This document shows positions 1-7,557 of a stretch of 20,534 nt of DNA, in pieces. The position numbers and the translations under genes were made by a program. The notes under the pieces were generated by a model. That model had not been told where the DNA came from. It saw only the letters and a program-made list of their open reading frames with translations, and ran no database searches. Location of the stretch: assembly GCA_019348435.1 (NCBI GenBank), contig JAHWJM010000005.1, positions 1 to 20,534 of the forward strand, read 5' to 3'. How positions within the stretch are numbered: the first letter of the stretch is position 1; each line of letters opens with the position of its first letter. Source of the stretch: Actinomycetota bacterium. GTDB lineage: Bacteria; Actinomycetota; Thermoleophilia; Solirubrobacterales; Solirubrobacteraceae.

Positions 1-304
1 GCCGACCGGTGGGCAGTGCAACGCAACCACGACCCCTCGGCGCTGGCCAGCGCGATGCAAGGCCGCACAACCCAAGGCCGGCTCCGGCGCTGCGCTGCTG
101 ACGCTCAACGGCGGTGGCGTTGTCCGCCGCGTCCAACAGCTGCTCGACTGCACCACGCCGCCCCAGCGCCGAGCGCGCCTGGACGTGCTCGCCACGACGA
201 TGGTGCTGATGGCGATCGTCCTCGCGGCCGCGATACCGTCCGCGACGGGCGCCGCGATCGCGATGGCCGGGCAGGGCAGCACGGTGCATCTCTGCGGTCA
301 GTAG
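1..304 (+). pseudogene. C-terminal fragment of an M56/M48-like membrane metallopeptidase, frame broken
   Basis: The gene enters from the left edge, so only its end is visible. Positions 1-55 in frame 1 read ADRWAVQRNHDPSALASA, which resembles the stretch after the zinc-site glutamate in M56 (BlaR1-type) peptidases. The continuation is in frame 2: CKAAQPKAGSGAALLTLNGG, then a VRRVQQLLD motif, a hydrophobic helix (about codons 60-83) and a TAG stop at 302-304. The two halves join sensibly only if the frame shifts at about position 50-58, so an indel (mutation or sequencing error) is inferred. No peptidase active site is inside the window. The family call rests on pattern resemblance only. It could be another membrane protein. 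Confidence 0.42.
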
Positions 305-461
305 TTCGAATCCAGGATCGCCCGGTCGGAGTGCGAGGTCCGCAGATGCGTCGACACGATCGCGTTCGTCTCGGGTACAACGCGTCCGTGCCACGCGTGC
401 GCCCCGCCAGCCGATCCGCCTTGGCAGCGCCATGTTCTCGTGAGCTTGGTCGTGATGCGTC

Positions 462-1502
462 GTGAGCGATCCGGTAAGGGTCGCGGTGGTCGGCGGCGGT
501 TACGGCTCGAAGGTCGCTCTTCCGGTGTACGCGGAGCTGGAGGAGTTCCAGCCGGTGGCGGCGTGGTCTCGTCGACCCGAGCGCGCGCGCGAGCTGGCCG
601 AGCAGGCTGGACTCGAGTTGGGGACGGCGGACCTCGACGAGCTCTTGCGGTTTCCGGGCCTCGAGGCGGTGCACATCGCAACTCCCGTGGTGACGCATCG
701 CGAGTTTGCCGGCGCGGTGGTCGACCGTGGGCTGCATCTGTTGTGCGAGAAGCCGTTGGCCGACGACCTCGCCGCCGCGCGTGAGATCAGCACCGCGTCG
801 CGTCGCGCGGGAGTGGTCGCGGCGGTCAACTACGGGCGCCGCTTCGAGGAGACTCGCCGTCGCCTGCTGCAGCGCGGCCGCGAAGTGCTGGGCAGCCCGC
901 GGCTGGCAAGCGTGTCGCTGGTGTTCGCCGATCATGCGGACCCGCGCTCGCGTCCGTGGACGTGGGTACACGACGCCACCCTCGGCGGCGGCCGTCTGCA
1001 GGGCTACGGCGTCCACGACCTCGACCTGCTGCTCGAGTTGTTCCCCGACGTGGAGGCGGTCGCCGCCGCGACCGAGGTGACGGTTGCGCAACGCATCGCC
1101 GACGACGGAGAGCTGCGCCCGGTGAGCGCCGAGGACACGTTCGCCATCCTCCTCCGGTTCCGCGGCGGCGGGCTTGGCGTGGTGAGCTTCGTGGCGACGG
1201 CGCGCCACGACCGCGGCGACGTCGTCGAGATCCACGGCGCGGAGGGCACCGTCAGGCTCGACGCCGACGGGCGGCTGTCCTGGGGACGCAGCGGTGAGGA
1301 ACTACAGGTCGAGGGACCGCTGAGCTCCTCGCCGCAGGAAGCGTTCAAGCACGTCGCCCGCCGCTTCTGGGCCTCCATACGTGAGGGCGCCGCGCCCGAT
1401 CCGTCGCTCGACGAGGCACTGCGCGTGCAGGCCCTCTTCGACGCCGTTCGCACCGCCGATGTCGAGCGGCGGTGGGTGCGGCCCGAGCGCGTGGCGGGCT
1501 GA
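462..1502 (+). CDS. Gfo/Idh/MocA family NAD(P)-dependent oxidoreductase
   Basis: 346 residues from a GTG start. The N-terminal Rossmann fold is clear: VRVAVVGGGYGSKVALPVY at residues 5-23 is the dinucleotide-binding loop, and LLCEKPLADD carries the family's Glu-Lys-Pro (E96, K97, P98), the lysine being the usual substrate-contacting residue. A second family motif, GYGVHDLDLLLELF, sits near residue 180 at the start of the C-terminal alpha/beta domain. Length is normal. Members oxidise or reduce sugars, inositols and related alcohols in the cytoplasm; the substrate cannot be told from sequence. ATG and Shine-Dalgarno signals are weak near the start; GTG at 462 is chosen because the Rossmann strand begins four residues later. 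It stands alone, with a convergent neighbour 39 bp downstream. Confidence 0.9.
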   Translation: MSDPVRVAVVGGGYGSKVALPVYAELEEFQPVAAWSRRPERARELAEQAGLELGTADLDELLRFPGLEAVHIATPVVTHREFAGAVVDRGLHLLCEKPLADDLAAAREISTASRRAGVVAAVNYGRRFEETRRRLLQRGREVLGSPRLASVSLVFADHADPRSRPWTWVHDATLGGGRLQGYGVHDLDLLLELFPDVEAVAAATEVTVAQRIADDGELRPVSAEDTFAILLRFRGGGLGVVSFVATARHDRGDVVEIHGAEGTVRLDADGRLSWGRSGEELQVEGPLSSSPQEAFKHVARRFWASIREGAAPDPSLDEALRVQALFDAVRTADVERRWVRPERVAG

Positions 1503-1520
1503 TCGCGGGGCTCAGCCGAT

Positions 1521-1552
1521 TGCGCCCGCAGGCGCATCCGTTCAGCCTGCGG
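1521..1552. terminator. hairpin between convergent genes
   Basis: Two alternative stems lie between the oxidoreductase and the convergent triosephosphate isomerase. TGCGCC/GGCGCA (1521-1526 with 1531-1536) has a 4-nt loop, and CCGCAGGC/GCCTGCGG (1526-1533 with 1545-1552) has an 11-nt loop that contains the isomerase stop codon. There is no T-tract, as is common in high-G+C actinobacteria. The terminator role is inferred from position. Confidence 0.4.
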
Positions 1553-2303
1553 CGCGCTGCGGCCGGGCGCGCCCCACCTGCCGCACGATCGTCACGAACT
1601 CGCGCTCGTCCAGCGTCGCTCGCGTGGCCCCGACGCCATCGAGCACGTCGATCCCGGTGAACCGGTGTACGTTGTCGCCCGTAACCGTCCCCCCGTAGAT
1701 GATCGCCGGTCGCTGCGCGCCTCTGTCCGTCAGCCGCTGCTTCAGACGCGTGACGACGCTGCGCACGTGGTCGGCAGCGGCCGGCGCGTCGGCGCCGATC
1801 GCCCAGGTGGGCTCGTAGACCACGAGCACCGGCTGGTAGCTGACATCCACCTCCGCCAGCCCGCGCTCGAGGCGCTCCTCGGCGCGCTCGGCGGCCGCCG
1901 AGGTGCGATCGTCTTCACCGACGAACAGGATCGGGATCATGGCGTTGGCGGCGACCGCGCCGACCTTCCGGGCGATCTGCTCGTCGGTCTCGCCGGCCCG
2001 CCGCCGCTCGCTGTGGCCGACCAGGACGTACTCCGCCAGCCCGGTGAGCATGGACGCCGAGATCTCGCCGGTGTGCGGCCCGCGCGACTGCCAGTGGCAG
2101 TTCTGGGCACCGAGCCGCACCACCCGGCGGTCGGCGATGTCGCGCATCGCCATCAGCGAGATCACGGGCGGGCACACGATCACGTCCGGCAGCGGCAATC
2201 CGGCGTCGGCCTCGTCGCGCAGGCGCTCCTGCACCCGCGTGAAGAGGGCGATCGCCTCCGCCGGCCCGAGATACATCTTCCAGTTCGCGACGACGTACGC
2301 CAC
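1542..2303 (-). CDS. tpiA: triosephosphate isomerase
   Basis: 253 residues, the normal family length. It interconverts dihydroxyacetone phosphate and glyceraldehyde 3-phosphate in glycolysis. Catalytic residues are all present: N7 and K9 in VANWKMY, H97 in LVGHSERR, and E164 in VVYEPTWAIG, followed by loop 6. YGGTVTGDN (203-211) matches the YGGSV phosphate loop. The last phosphate motif, usually LVGGASL, reads GVGATRATL (223-231), so this is a divergent member. The reading frame stays open upstream to 2564, but GTG 2303 is chosen: homology starts there and a TAGAGT -10-like element ends 7 nt before it, suggesting a leaderless message. It lies 25 bp downstream of the chimeric radical SAM gene. 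Confidence 0.88.
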   Translation of the reverse strand: MAYVVANWKMYLGPAEAIALFTRVQERLRDEADAGLPLPDVIVCPPVISLMAMRDIADRRVVRLGAQNCHWQSRGPHTGEISASMLTGLAEYVLVGHSERRRAGETDEQIARKVGAVAANAMIPILFVGEDDRTSAAAERAEERLERGLAEVDVSYQPVLVVYEPTWAIGADAPAAADHVRSVVTRLKQRLTDRGAQRPAIIYGGTVTGDNVHRFTGIDVLDGVGATRATLDEREFVTIVRQVGRARPQRAAG

Positions 2304-2310
2304 GAAGGGG

Positions 2311-2316
2311 ACTCTA
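2311..2316 (-). promoter_or_regulatory. -10-like element of a likely leaderless promoter for tpiA
   Basis: On the - strand TAGAGT is followed by exactly 7 nt and then the GTG start. TAnnnT at this spacing is the known actinobacterial layout for transcripts that begin at the start codon. No convincing -35 is visible, and no Shine-Dalgarno precedes the GTG. Confidence 0.45.
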
Positions 2317-2328
2317 AGAGCCCGGCCG

Positions 2329-4326
2329 TCAGACCCCCCGCGGCTGCAGCCGGATCGGCTGACGGCACGGTCCCTGCTCGCCGGGCGGGCCCGCGAACAC
2401 GCCGGGCAGCGGCGTGTCGCACGACCGGCAGCGCCCGTCGTCGGTGAGGATGTAGCGGCCGAGCTGGTACCAGTCGCGCTCGATGACGAGATCGCCGCAC
2501 CCGCCGCAGTACGTGCTGGCGCCATCGCGATCGTGCACGTTGCCGGTGTACGCGAAGCGCACACCGTTGGCGATCGCGATCGAGCGCGCGCGCGACAGCG
2601 TCGCCGCCGGCGTCGGCGGCCTGTCGCGCAGCTTGTAGTCCGGATGAAACGCCGTGAAGTGGATCGGCACGTCGCGGCCGAGCCGCTCGACGATCCAGCT
2701 CGTCATCCGGTCGATCTCCTCGTCGGAGTCGTTCAGGCCGGGGATCAGCAGGGTCGTGATCTCAAACCAGACGTCGGTCTCGTGCCTGAGGTACTCCAGC
2801 GTGTCGAGGACCGGCCGCAGATGCCCGGAGCACGTGCGGGCGTAGAAGGATTCGCTGAACGCCTTCAGGTCGACGTTGGCCGCATCCATGTGTGCGAAGA
2901 ACTCGCGGCGCGGCGAATCGCAGACATAACCGGCAGTGACCGCGACCGTGCGGATCCCGCGCTGGCGGCAGGCGTCGGCGACATCGATCGCGTACTCCAT
3001 GAAGACCACCGGGTCGTTGTACGTGAACGCGACGCTCGCGCAGCCCAGCCGCTGCGCCGCCTGCGCAATGGCCTCGGGGGAGGCGGCATCGGCCAGCGTG
3101 TCCATCTCGCGCGACTTCGAGATGTCCCAGTTCTGGCAGAAGCGACAGCCCAGGTTGCAACCCGCGGTGCCGAACGAGAGCACCGGCGTGCCCGGCAGGA
3201 AGTGGTTGAGCGGCTTCTTCTCGATCGGATCGACGCAGAAGCCGCTGGAGCGACCGTACGTCGTCAGCACGATCTGCTCGCCCTCGCGGGCCCGCACCAG
3301 CTCGGCCTCCGCGACCTCCTCGGCCGTGACCAGGCCGAACCAGCGGGCGGCGGTGTCCACGTCCTTGTCGCCGCGGCCGGACAGGTTGACCAGGATGACA
3401 GTCTCCTTTTCCGCTGCCGCCGCAAGCTTCAGCGCGTGCGCAACGGCGTGAGACGATTCGAAGGCCGCGACGATCCCCTCGCTGCGTGCCAGCGTGGAGA
3501 ATGCGTCGAGCGCTTCGCCGTCCTCGATGGCGACATATTGGGCGCGGCCGGTCTGCTTCAGATGCGCATGCTCGGGGCCGACCCCCGGATAGTCGAGCCC
3601 CGCAGAGACCGACCAGCTGTCGCTGACCTGCCCCTCCTGGTTCTGAAGCACCAGCGTTTGCGAACCGTGGAGAATGCCGGGCGAGCCGCGCAGGATGGTC
3701 GCACCGTGCTCGGTTCCGTCGAGCCCCTTGCCCGCCGCTTCCACGCCGATCAGCTCGACCTCACCGTCATCGATGAAGTCGGAAAAAATGCCGATCGCGT
3801 TCGACCCACCGCCGACGCAGGCGACGACGGCGTCGGGGTCGCCCCCGAAGCGCTCTCGGCCCTGGGCCTCCATCTCTATCCCTATGACGGATTGGAAGTC
3901 GCGCACGATGCGGGGGTAGGGCGCGGGGCCCACGACGCTCCCGATGATGTAGTGGGTGTCCTCCACGTTGGCCACCCAGTCCCGCAGCGCCTCGTTGATC
4001 GCGTCCTTGAGGGTGCGCGACCCGGTGGTGACGGGCACGACGTCGGCGCCGGCCGACGCGACGGTCACAGCGGCATCGGCACCGTCGATGACGTCCACGC
4101 CCCGCGGCAGGGTGTCGCGCAGCGCCACCGCGGCGTCCGCGTCCGCGACCGCGACCGTGGGCACATCGAACTGCCGCGCCTGCGCCGCCAGGAGTTCCGC
4201 GTTCGAGCCTGCGGCCAGAGCCGTCACGAGGAACCGGTCGGGGTGCTGCGCGATGACGTCGAGCGCCTGCCGTCCGATCGAACCGGTCGACCCGAGGATC
4301 GCGACCCGTGTCGGCGCGTCAGCCAT
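2329..4326 (-). CDS. amrS: chimeric ORF: Dxr N-terminus + TrpB C-terminal half + AmmeMemoRadiSam radical SAM enzyme
   Basis: 665 residues from ATG 4326 (an in-frame GTG lies at 4347). Residues 7-95 match the NADPH-binding start of 1-deoxyxylulose-5-phosphate reductoisomerase ([19 protein letters not shown]); the catalytic domain is absent. Residues 96-330 match the second half of tryptophan synthase beta ([17 protein letters not shown], the VGGGSNA phosphate loop at 171-177, NLSGRGDKD near the end), without the N-terminal half that holds the PLP lysine. From about 350 to the end it matches the AmmeMemoRadiSam enzyme: [20 protein letters not shown], the radical SAM cluster CNLGCRFC (C390, C394, C397), TYNDPV, and CxxC pairs near the C-terminus. 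About 50 N-terminal residues of that family, including its first cysteines, are missing. The Dxr and TrpB parts should be inactive. It may be natural recombination or mis-assembly. Confidence 0.85.
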   Translation of the reverse strand: MADAPTRVAILGSTGSIGRQALDVIAQHPDRFLVTALAAGSNAELLAAQARQFDVPTVAVADADAAVALRDTLPRGVDVIDGADAAVTVASAGADVVPVTTGSRTLKDAINEALRDWVANVEDTHYIIGSVVGPAPYPRIVRDFQSVIGIEMEAQGRERFGGDPDAVVACVGGGSNAIGIFSDFIDDGEVELIGVEAAGKGLDGTEHGATILRGSPGILHGSQTLVLQNQEGQVSDSWSVSAGLDYPGVGPEHAHLKQTGRAQYVAIEDGEALDAFSTLARSEGIVAAFESSHAVAHALKLAAAAEKETVILVNLSGRGDKDVDTAARWFGLVTAEEVAEAELVRAREGEQIVLTTYGRSSGFCVDPIEKKPLNHFLPGTPVLSFGTAGCNLGCRFCQNWDISKSREMDTLADAASPEAIAQAAQRLGCASVAFTYNDPVVFMEYAIDVADACRQRGIRTVAVTAGYVCDSPRREFFAHMDAANVDLKAFSESFYARTCSGHLRPVLDTLEYLRHETDVWFEITTLLIPGLNDSDEEIDRMTSWIVERLGRDVPIHFTAFHPDYKLRDRPPTPAATLSRARSIAIANGVRFAYTGNVHDRDGASTYCGGCGDLVIERDWYQLGRYILTDDGRCRSCDTPLPGVFAGPPGEQGPCRQPIRLQPRGV

Positions 4327-5519
4327 CGCGGCGGCGCGCCCCCGCACCTCGAGCGGGTCGTCGAGCGAGGCTTGGGCCGCGGCTTGGCCGGCGGCGGCGG
4401 TGGTGGTGGTGGTGATGGCGGCGCAGGCGGATCCGAGGGCGGGCCGTCCGGCGGCGGCACCTCGTCGGGCAGGACGACCGTGCCTGAGACCGTGGTCCGG
4501 CCGCCGTAGTACTCCTTGAGGACGATCTGCAGCGCCGCCGCAATCGGGATCGCGATGAGCGCGCCGACGATGCCGAGGACGGATGCGCCCGCGAGGATCG
4601 CGACGATGACCGCCAGCGGCGGCACGTTGACGGTCCGCTTGAAGATGAACGGCTGCAGGACGTTGTTCTCGACCTGCTGGTAGGTGATGAGGAAGACGCC
4701 GTAGATGAGCGTCGCGCTCGGGAAGTCGTTGAACAGCGTGACGATCAGGATGATCACGCCGCCGATCGTCGCGCCGACGAGCGGGATCAGGCCGAAGAAG
4801 GACATGAGCACGGCGAGCGGGACCGCGAACGGGACGCCGAGGATCGTGAGGACGATGAACGTGAGGATGCCGTTGATCGACGTGATCGTCAGGGCGCCGG
4901 CGACGTAGCCCGAGGTCGACTTGTAGATCCGCTCGGCGACGTCGCGCAACCGGTCCTCACGCTGGCGCCCGAAGCGGGTGATGAAGAAGTTCGCGATCCG
5001 CCTGCCGTCGAGCAGCAGAAAGAACGTCATCGTGAGGATCGTCAGCAACTGGAAGGCGGTGTTGACGACGCCCGCCGCGATGCCCTGCAGCGCCCCTGCC
5101 GCGTCGCCCAGCTTGTCGGGCAGCTTCTCGGCCTCCTCCTGCAGCTTCGACGTGATGTCGTACTTGTTGTCGAAGCTGCGGATCGTTTCGCTGTCGCGCA
5201 GATCCGACACGTAGCCGGGGATGTCCCGCGACAGGTCGGTCGCACCGTTGACGACCGGCGGGACGATGAGCGACAGCACGCCCGCGAACACGCACAGGAT
5301 GAGCACGTAGACGATGAGAATGGCGGCGGCGCGCGGCAGGCGCCCGCGGGAGAAGAAGTCGACGGCTGGGCCGAGCGCGACGGCCAGGAAGACCGAGACG
5401 CCCAGCAGCAGCAGCGTGCTGCGCAGCTGCACGAGCAGATACAGCAACGCCGAGAGCGCCGCGACGGTGAAGAGGATGCGCGCGATCTGGCGCGTGGTCA
5501 GGGCGTCCCACACGGGCAC
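4224..5519 (-). CDS. AI-2E family transporter (PerM/YhhQ-like permease)
   Basis: 431 residues from GTG. Two N-terminal TM helices (about 13-50), another at 60-90, a soluble loop (95-150), then four or five TM helices from about 155 to 335 match the AI-2E transporter fold. The typical signature [14 protein letters not shown] and the [24 protein letters not shown] stretch are present. Family members export autoinducer-2 or act as Na+/H+ antiporters; the substrate is unknown here. The C-terminus is odd: after residue 345 it becomes a run of prolines ([20 protein letters not shown]), and its last 34 codons overlap the Dxr-like start in another frame. The true stop may differ if the proline tract has slipped. 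TAGATT lies 7 nt before the GTG, suggesting a leaderless start. Confidence 0.85.
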   Translation of the reverse strand: MPVWDALTTRQIARILFTVAALSALLYLLVQLRSTLLLLGVSVFLAVALGPAVDFFSRGRLPRAAAILIVYVLILCVFAGVLSLIVPPVVNGATDLSRDIPGYVSDLRDSETIRSFDNKYDITSKLQEEAEKLPDKLGDAAGALQGIAAGVVNTAFQLLTILTMTFFLLLDGRRIANFFITRFGRQREDRLRDVAERIYKSTSGYVAGALTITSINGILTFIVLTILGVPFAVPLAVLMSFFGLIPLVGATIGGVIILIVTLFNDFPSATLIYGVFLITYQQVENNVLQPFIFKRTVNVPPLAVIVAILAGASVLGIVGALIAIPIAAALQIVLKEYYGGRTTVSGTVVLPDEVPPPDGPPSDPPAPPSPPPPPPPPAKPRPKPRSTTRSRCGGAPPRWLTRRHGSRSSGRPVRSDGRRSTSSRSTPTGSS

Positions 5520-5526
5520 GCCGGTG

Positions 5527-5532
5527 AATCTA
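5527..5532 (-). promoter_or_regulatory. -10-like element of a likely leaderless promoter for the AI-2E gene
   Basis: TAGATT on the - strand, then 7 nt, then GTG at 5519. Same geometry as at tpiA. No ribosome binding site precedes the start. Confidence 0.4.
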
Positions 5533-5538
5533 AGGTGC

Positions 5539-5557
5539 CCCCCGGACGGCGCGGGGG
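5539..5557. terminator. possible C/G hairpin after the DUF3618-like gene
   Basis: CCCCC (5539-5543) can pair with GGGGG (5553-5557) across a 9-nt loop, immediately behind the TAG stop of the - strand envelope operon and before the AI-2E promoter. Short stem and no T-tract, so this is weak. Confidence 0.3.
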
Positions 5558-5782
5558 CTAGCGCCTGCGGCGAAAGAGCCCGCCGAAGGCGGCGATCCCG
5601 CCGCCGATGACGAAGCCGGCGACGGCCGCGCCGATCACGGCGTTCTTCTGATGCTTGCGGATCTGCCCGCGCCAGTCGGTCAGCACCGCGATCTCGGCGT
5701 GCAAGCGCTCCATCGAGGTGCCGAGCTCACGCCGGTTGTCCTCGATCGAGGCGCGGATCTGCTCGGGCGTGCGCGCGGGCAC
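5558..5782 (-). CDS. DUF3618-like small membrane protein
   Basis: 74 residues. The start ARTPEQIRASIEDNRRELGTSMERL, rich in charged residues and with an xxIRxSIExxRxELGxSMExL pattern, is typical of DUF3618 proteins. A C-terminal glycine-rich TM helix (AVIGAAVAGFVIGGGIAAFGG) ends in RRRR, a cytoplasmic anchor. The layout resembles YqjD/ElaB-type proteins, which dock at the inner membrane through a glycine-zipper helix. GTG 5782 shares one base with the TAG stop of the Holin-X gene (TAGTG), so translation is probably coupled. It is the last gene of a four-gene operon. Function unknown. Confidence 0.75.
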   Translation of the reverse strand: MPARTPEQIRASIEDNRRELGTSMERLHAEIAVLTDWRGQIRKHQKNAVIGAAVAGFVIGGGIAAFGGLFRRRR

Positions 5783-6201
5783 TAGTGATTCTTCTTCTTG
5801 CGCATGAAGGTCCGCTTGATCTTGCCGGCCTCGTCGATTGCCATCGAGGGCACCGGCGGCGTGCTCTGCTTGAAGAACTTCGCCGCGAGGTACCCGGCGA
5901 CGCCGCCGAGCAGGAACAGCAGGCCGGCGATGACGAAGAAGCCCCAGAAGAACGACAGCTTGTCTCCGGTGGGCAGCACGTACCACGCCAGCCAGGCCAT
6001 GCCGTGCAGGAGAAACAGCGCGCCGATGGACACGAAGAATCCCGCCGCCACCCCGATGACGATCCCGCGCAGGAGCTTGGTGATCTTCTCGGTGACCTCG
6101 GCCTTGGCGAGCTCGATCTCCTCGCGAACGAGCAGCGAGGCGCGCTCGCTGATCTCCTGGACCGTCTGAGACAGGTCGTGGGTGGGGCTCTCAGCTGCCA
6201 A
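5782..6201 (-). CDS. Holin-X (Phage_holin_3_6, PF07332-type) membrane protein
   Basis: 139 residues. An amphipathic N-terminal helix (LSQTVQEISERASLLVREEIELAKAEV...) is followed by two TM hairpin helices (about 47-72 and 82-108) and a basic tail (RTFMRKKKNH). This is the standard layout of the actinobacterial Holin-X/YqjE-like family, which despite its name is a chromosomal envelope gene and not a lysis gene. The start is TTG, 11 bp inside the preceding gene; no ATG or GTG fits near the conserved N-terminus. Neighbours on both sides overlap it, so the four genes form one transcript. Confidence 0.8.
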   Translation of the reverse strand: MAAESPTHDLSQTVQEISERASLLVREEIELAKAEVTEKITKLLRGIVIGVAAGFFVSIGALFLLHGMAWLAWYVLPTGDKLSFFWGFFVIAGLLFLLGGVAGYLAAKFFKQSTPPVPSMAIDEAGKIKRTFMRKKKNH

Positions 6202-6754
6202 GGCGCCGAAGGATCATGGCGGCCAGCAGGCCACCGGCGAATGCTGCGGCGACGACGAGCTCGGGACGCTCATCTGCGAGCTCCATCACGGGCTCCTGCC
6301 ACGAGGGGCCGGGTGCGGCGGCATGTCCGGAGGCAAAGGCCTCGCCGCTGTCGCCCAGGGTCGCGACCGGCGCCGGCCCAGGGCCGGAGCTGACGACGGA
6401 GACGGGCTGCTCGGCGACGGGATAGGGCATGGCCGAGGCCTGCTGCGCAGGCTCGTGCTGATGGACGGTCAGCATGTCGGCGGAGTCGTCGGCGAACACC
6501 TCGTAGGCCTCGCCCTCGACGACCGGCTCGGCTTGGACGACGGGCAGCTCCTCGCCGGCCGGCGCGCCGGGAACCTCCTGCTCGGCGACGGGAACCTCGT
6601 GCTCCGCGACCGGCGGCGGGCTCTCGGGGACGGGCGGAAGCGGCTGCGGCGGTACGGGCGCGGGCGCGGGCACCGGCGGGGGCTCGGAGGACTCGCCGGC
6701 GGTCTCGCTGGGCGTCCCGGCGTCGTCGCTGTCGCCTCGCTTGCCAAACTTCAT
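6191..6754 (-). CDS. proline/glutamate-rich tail-anchored membrane protein
   Basis: 187 residues. A basic start (MKFGKRGDSDD) leads into a long low-complexity proline, valine and glutamate region (residues 22-80) with alternating VAEHEVP/VAEQEVP units, then a conserved end: MELADERPELVVAAAFAGGLLAAMILRRLGS, with one TM helix at about 166-182. The C-terminal anchor resembles that of DUF3618-type proteins, suggesting a membrane-tethered, disordered cytoplasmic arm. ATG 6754 overlaps the stop of the upstream small gene (ATGA), and GGGGAAG lies upstream as a ribosome binding site. No enzymatic domain seen; function unknown. Confidence 0.7.
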   Translation of the reverse strand: MKFGKRGDSDDAGTPSETAGESSEPPPVPAPAPVPPQPLPPVPESPPPVAEHEVPVAEQEVPGAPAGEELPVVQAEPVVEGEAYEVFADDSADMLTVHQHEPAQQASAMPYPVAEQPVSVVSSGPGPAPVATLGDSGEAFASGHAAAPGPSWQEPVMELADERPELVVAAAFAGGLLAAMILRRLGS

Positions 6755-6888
6755 TCGGGCGGGTCTTCCCCGTAGATGCGCCGCCAAATCATCGTGGCGG
6801 CGCGAGCGGTGACGATCGACGCGACCGCGCCGAGCCCGGCCAGCAGGCCGGACCAGATGAGCCGCTTCGCCATTTCGTTCGTGGGCAC
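6751..6888 (-). CDS. small single-span membrane protein heading the Holin-X operon
   Basis: A 45-residue gene, short and easily missed. From GTG 6888 it reads MPTNEMAKRLIWSGLLAGLG, then a hydrophobic stretch to about residue 35 (AVASIVTARAATMIW) and a tail RRIYGEDPPE, with TGA at 6751-6753. An ATG at 6873 would give 40 residues; AGGA about 8 nt upstream favours the GTG. The pattern resembles the N-terminus of short DUF4235-type proteins found in the same context in actinobacteria. The ATGA overlap with the next gene and consistent G/C third positions support it being real. Confidence 0.6.
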   Translation of the reverse strand: MPTNEMAKRLIWSGLLAGLGAVASIVTARAATMIWRRIYGEDPPE

Positions 6889-6924
6889 GCGTGCATCCTG
6901 TCAGACGGGTCGGGCGGAAGCTCG

Positions 6925-7557
6925 TCACCGCACCGCGGCTGCGTCCAGCCCACCGCAGATCGTCTCGACGATGAACGCCTTGGCCTGGTCGAACTCCGCC
7001 TCGCCCTGGGGCAGGGTGTCGAAGATCCAGCCGGTCAGCACCTGCTCGATCGCGCCGTAGAAGGCGAGCGCCGCGAAGGTCGGCGTCACCGCAGTGCGGA
7101 AGGTGCCGTCGGCCTGCGCCTTGCCGACGATGTCGGCGATCAGGGCATAGGCCTCGCGGATCTTCGCCAGATGCGTGCGGCCGAACGAGTTCGCCGCCCG
7201 CGTGACCTCGACGATGATGACCTTCATGAGATCGGGATCGTGGCGATAGGACTCGATGATGAACGAGGCGATCGCGCGCAGCTTCTCGCGCGCCGGCAGC
7301 GGCTGCGCGTCGATCTCCGCGATCACCTCCAGCAGGACGTCCCAGCGCTCGAGGAAGAGCGTGTCGAGGACCTCGTCCTTGGAGCGAAAGTAGTGGTAGA
7401 CGAGGCCGTAGGCGACGTTCGCCTCGTCGGCGATGTCCGACACCCGGCAGGCATGGAAGCCGCGCGTGGCGAACGCGACCACGGCAGCGTCGAGGATCAT
7501 CCGCCGCTTGTCGAGCTGGACGGGCTTCGCCGGCTCGACGTCGCGCGAGGGCGTCAT
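6925..7557 (-). CDS. TetR/AcrR family transcriptional regulator
   Basis: 210 residues. The N-terminal TetR HTH is plain: KRRMILDAAVVAFATRGFHA, then VSDIADEANVAYGLVYHYFRSKDEVL (about residues 39-64), followed by a helical ligand-binding domain of normal size (FIIESYRHDPDLMKVIIVEV, AALAFYGAIEQVLTGWIFD). The fold resembles regulators of lipid or fatty-acid genes, but the ligand is unknown. ATG 7557 overlaps the TGA of the upstream amidase (ATGA), so the two are translationally coupled. It probably represses its own operon through the TTGACTG-GT-CAGTCAA palindrome upstream of the amidase. Confidence 0.9.
   Translation of the reverse strand: MTPSRDVEPAKPVQLDKRRMILDAAVVAFATRGFHACRVSDIADEANVAYGLVYHYFRSKDEVLDTLFLERWDVLLEVIAEIDAQPLPAREKLRAIASFIIESYRHDPDLMKVIIVEVTRAANSFGRTHLAKIREAYALIADIVGKAQADGTFRTAVTPTFAALAFYGAIEQVLTGWIFDTLPQGEAEFDQAKAFIVETICGGLDAAAVR

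Noticed and set aside
299..325. GTTCGAATCC, which looks like a tRNA T-loop
   Set aside because: The five bases on each side do not pair into a T-stem, and no acceptor, D or anticodon arm can be drawn around it.
105..1235. Long open frames antisense to the Gfo/Idh oxidoreductase
   Set aside because: They are shadows of a high-G+C gene with clear family motifs on the + strand; their protein sequences are arginine/histidine-rich without domains.
1903..4509. 868-codon open frame on the + strand opposite the chimera and tpiA
   Set aside because: It is antisense to three recognisable protein families and reads as arginine/valine/aspartate low-complexity sequence.
5782..6201. Holin-X gene as a sign of a prophage
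   Set aside because: No capsid, terminase, integrase or lysin genes nearby; the family is chromosomal in actinobacteria and sits in an envelope operon.
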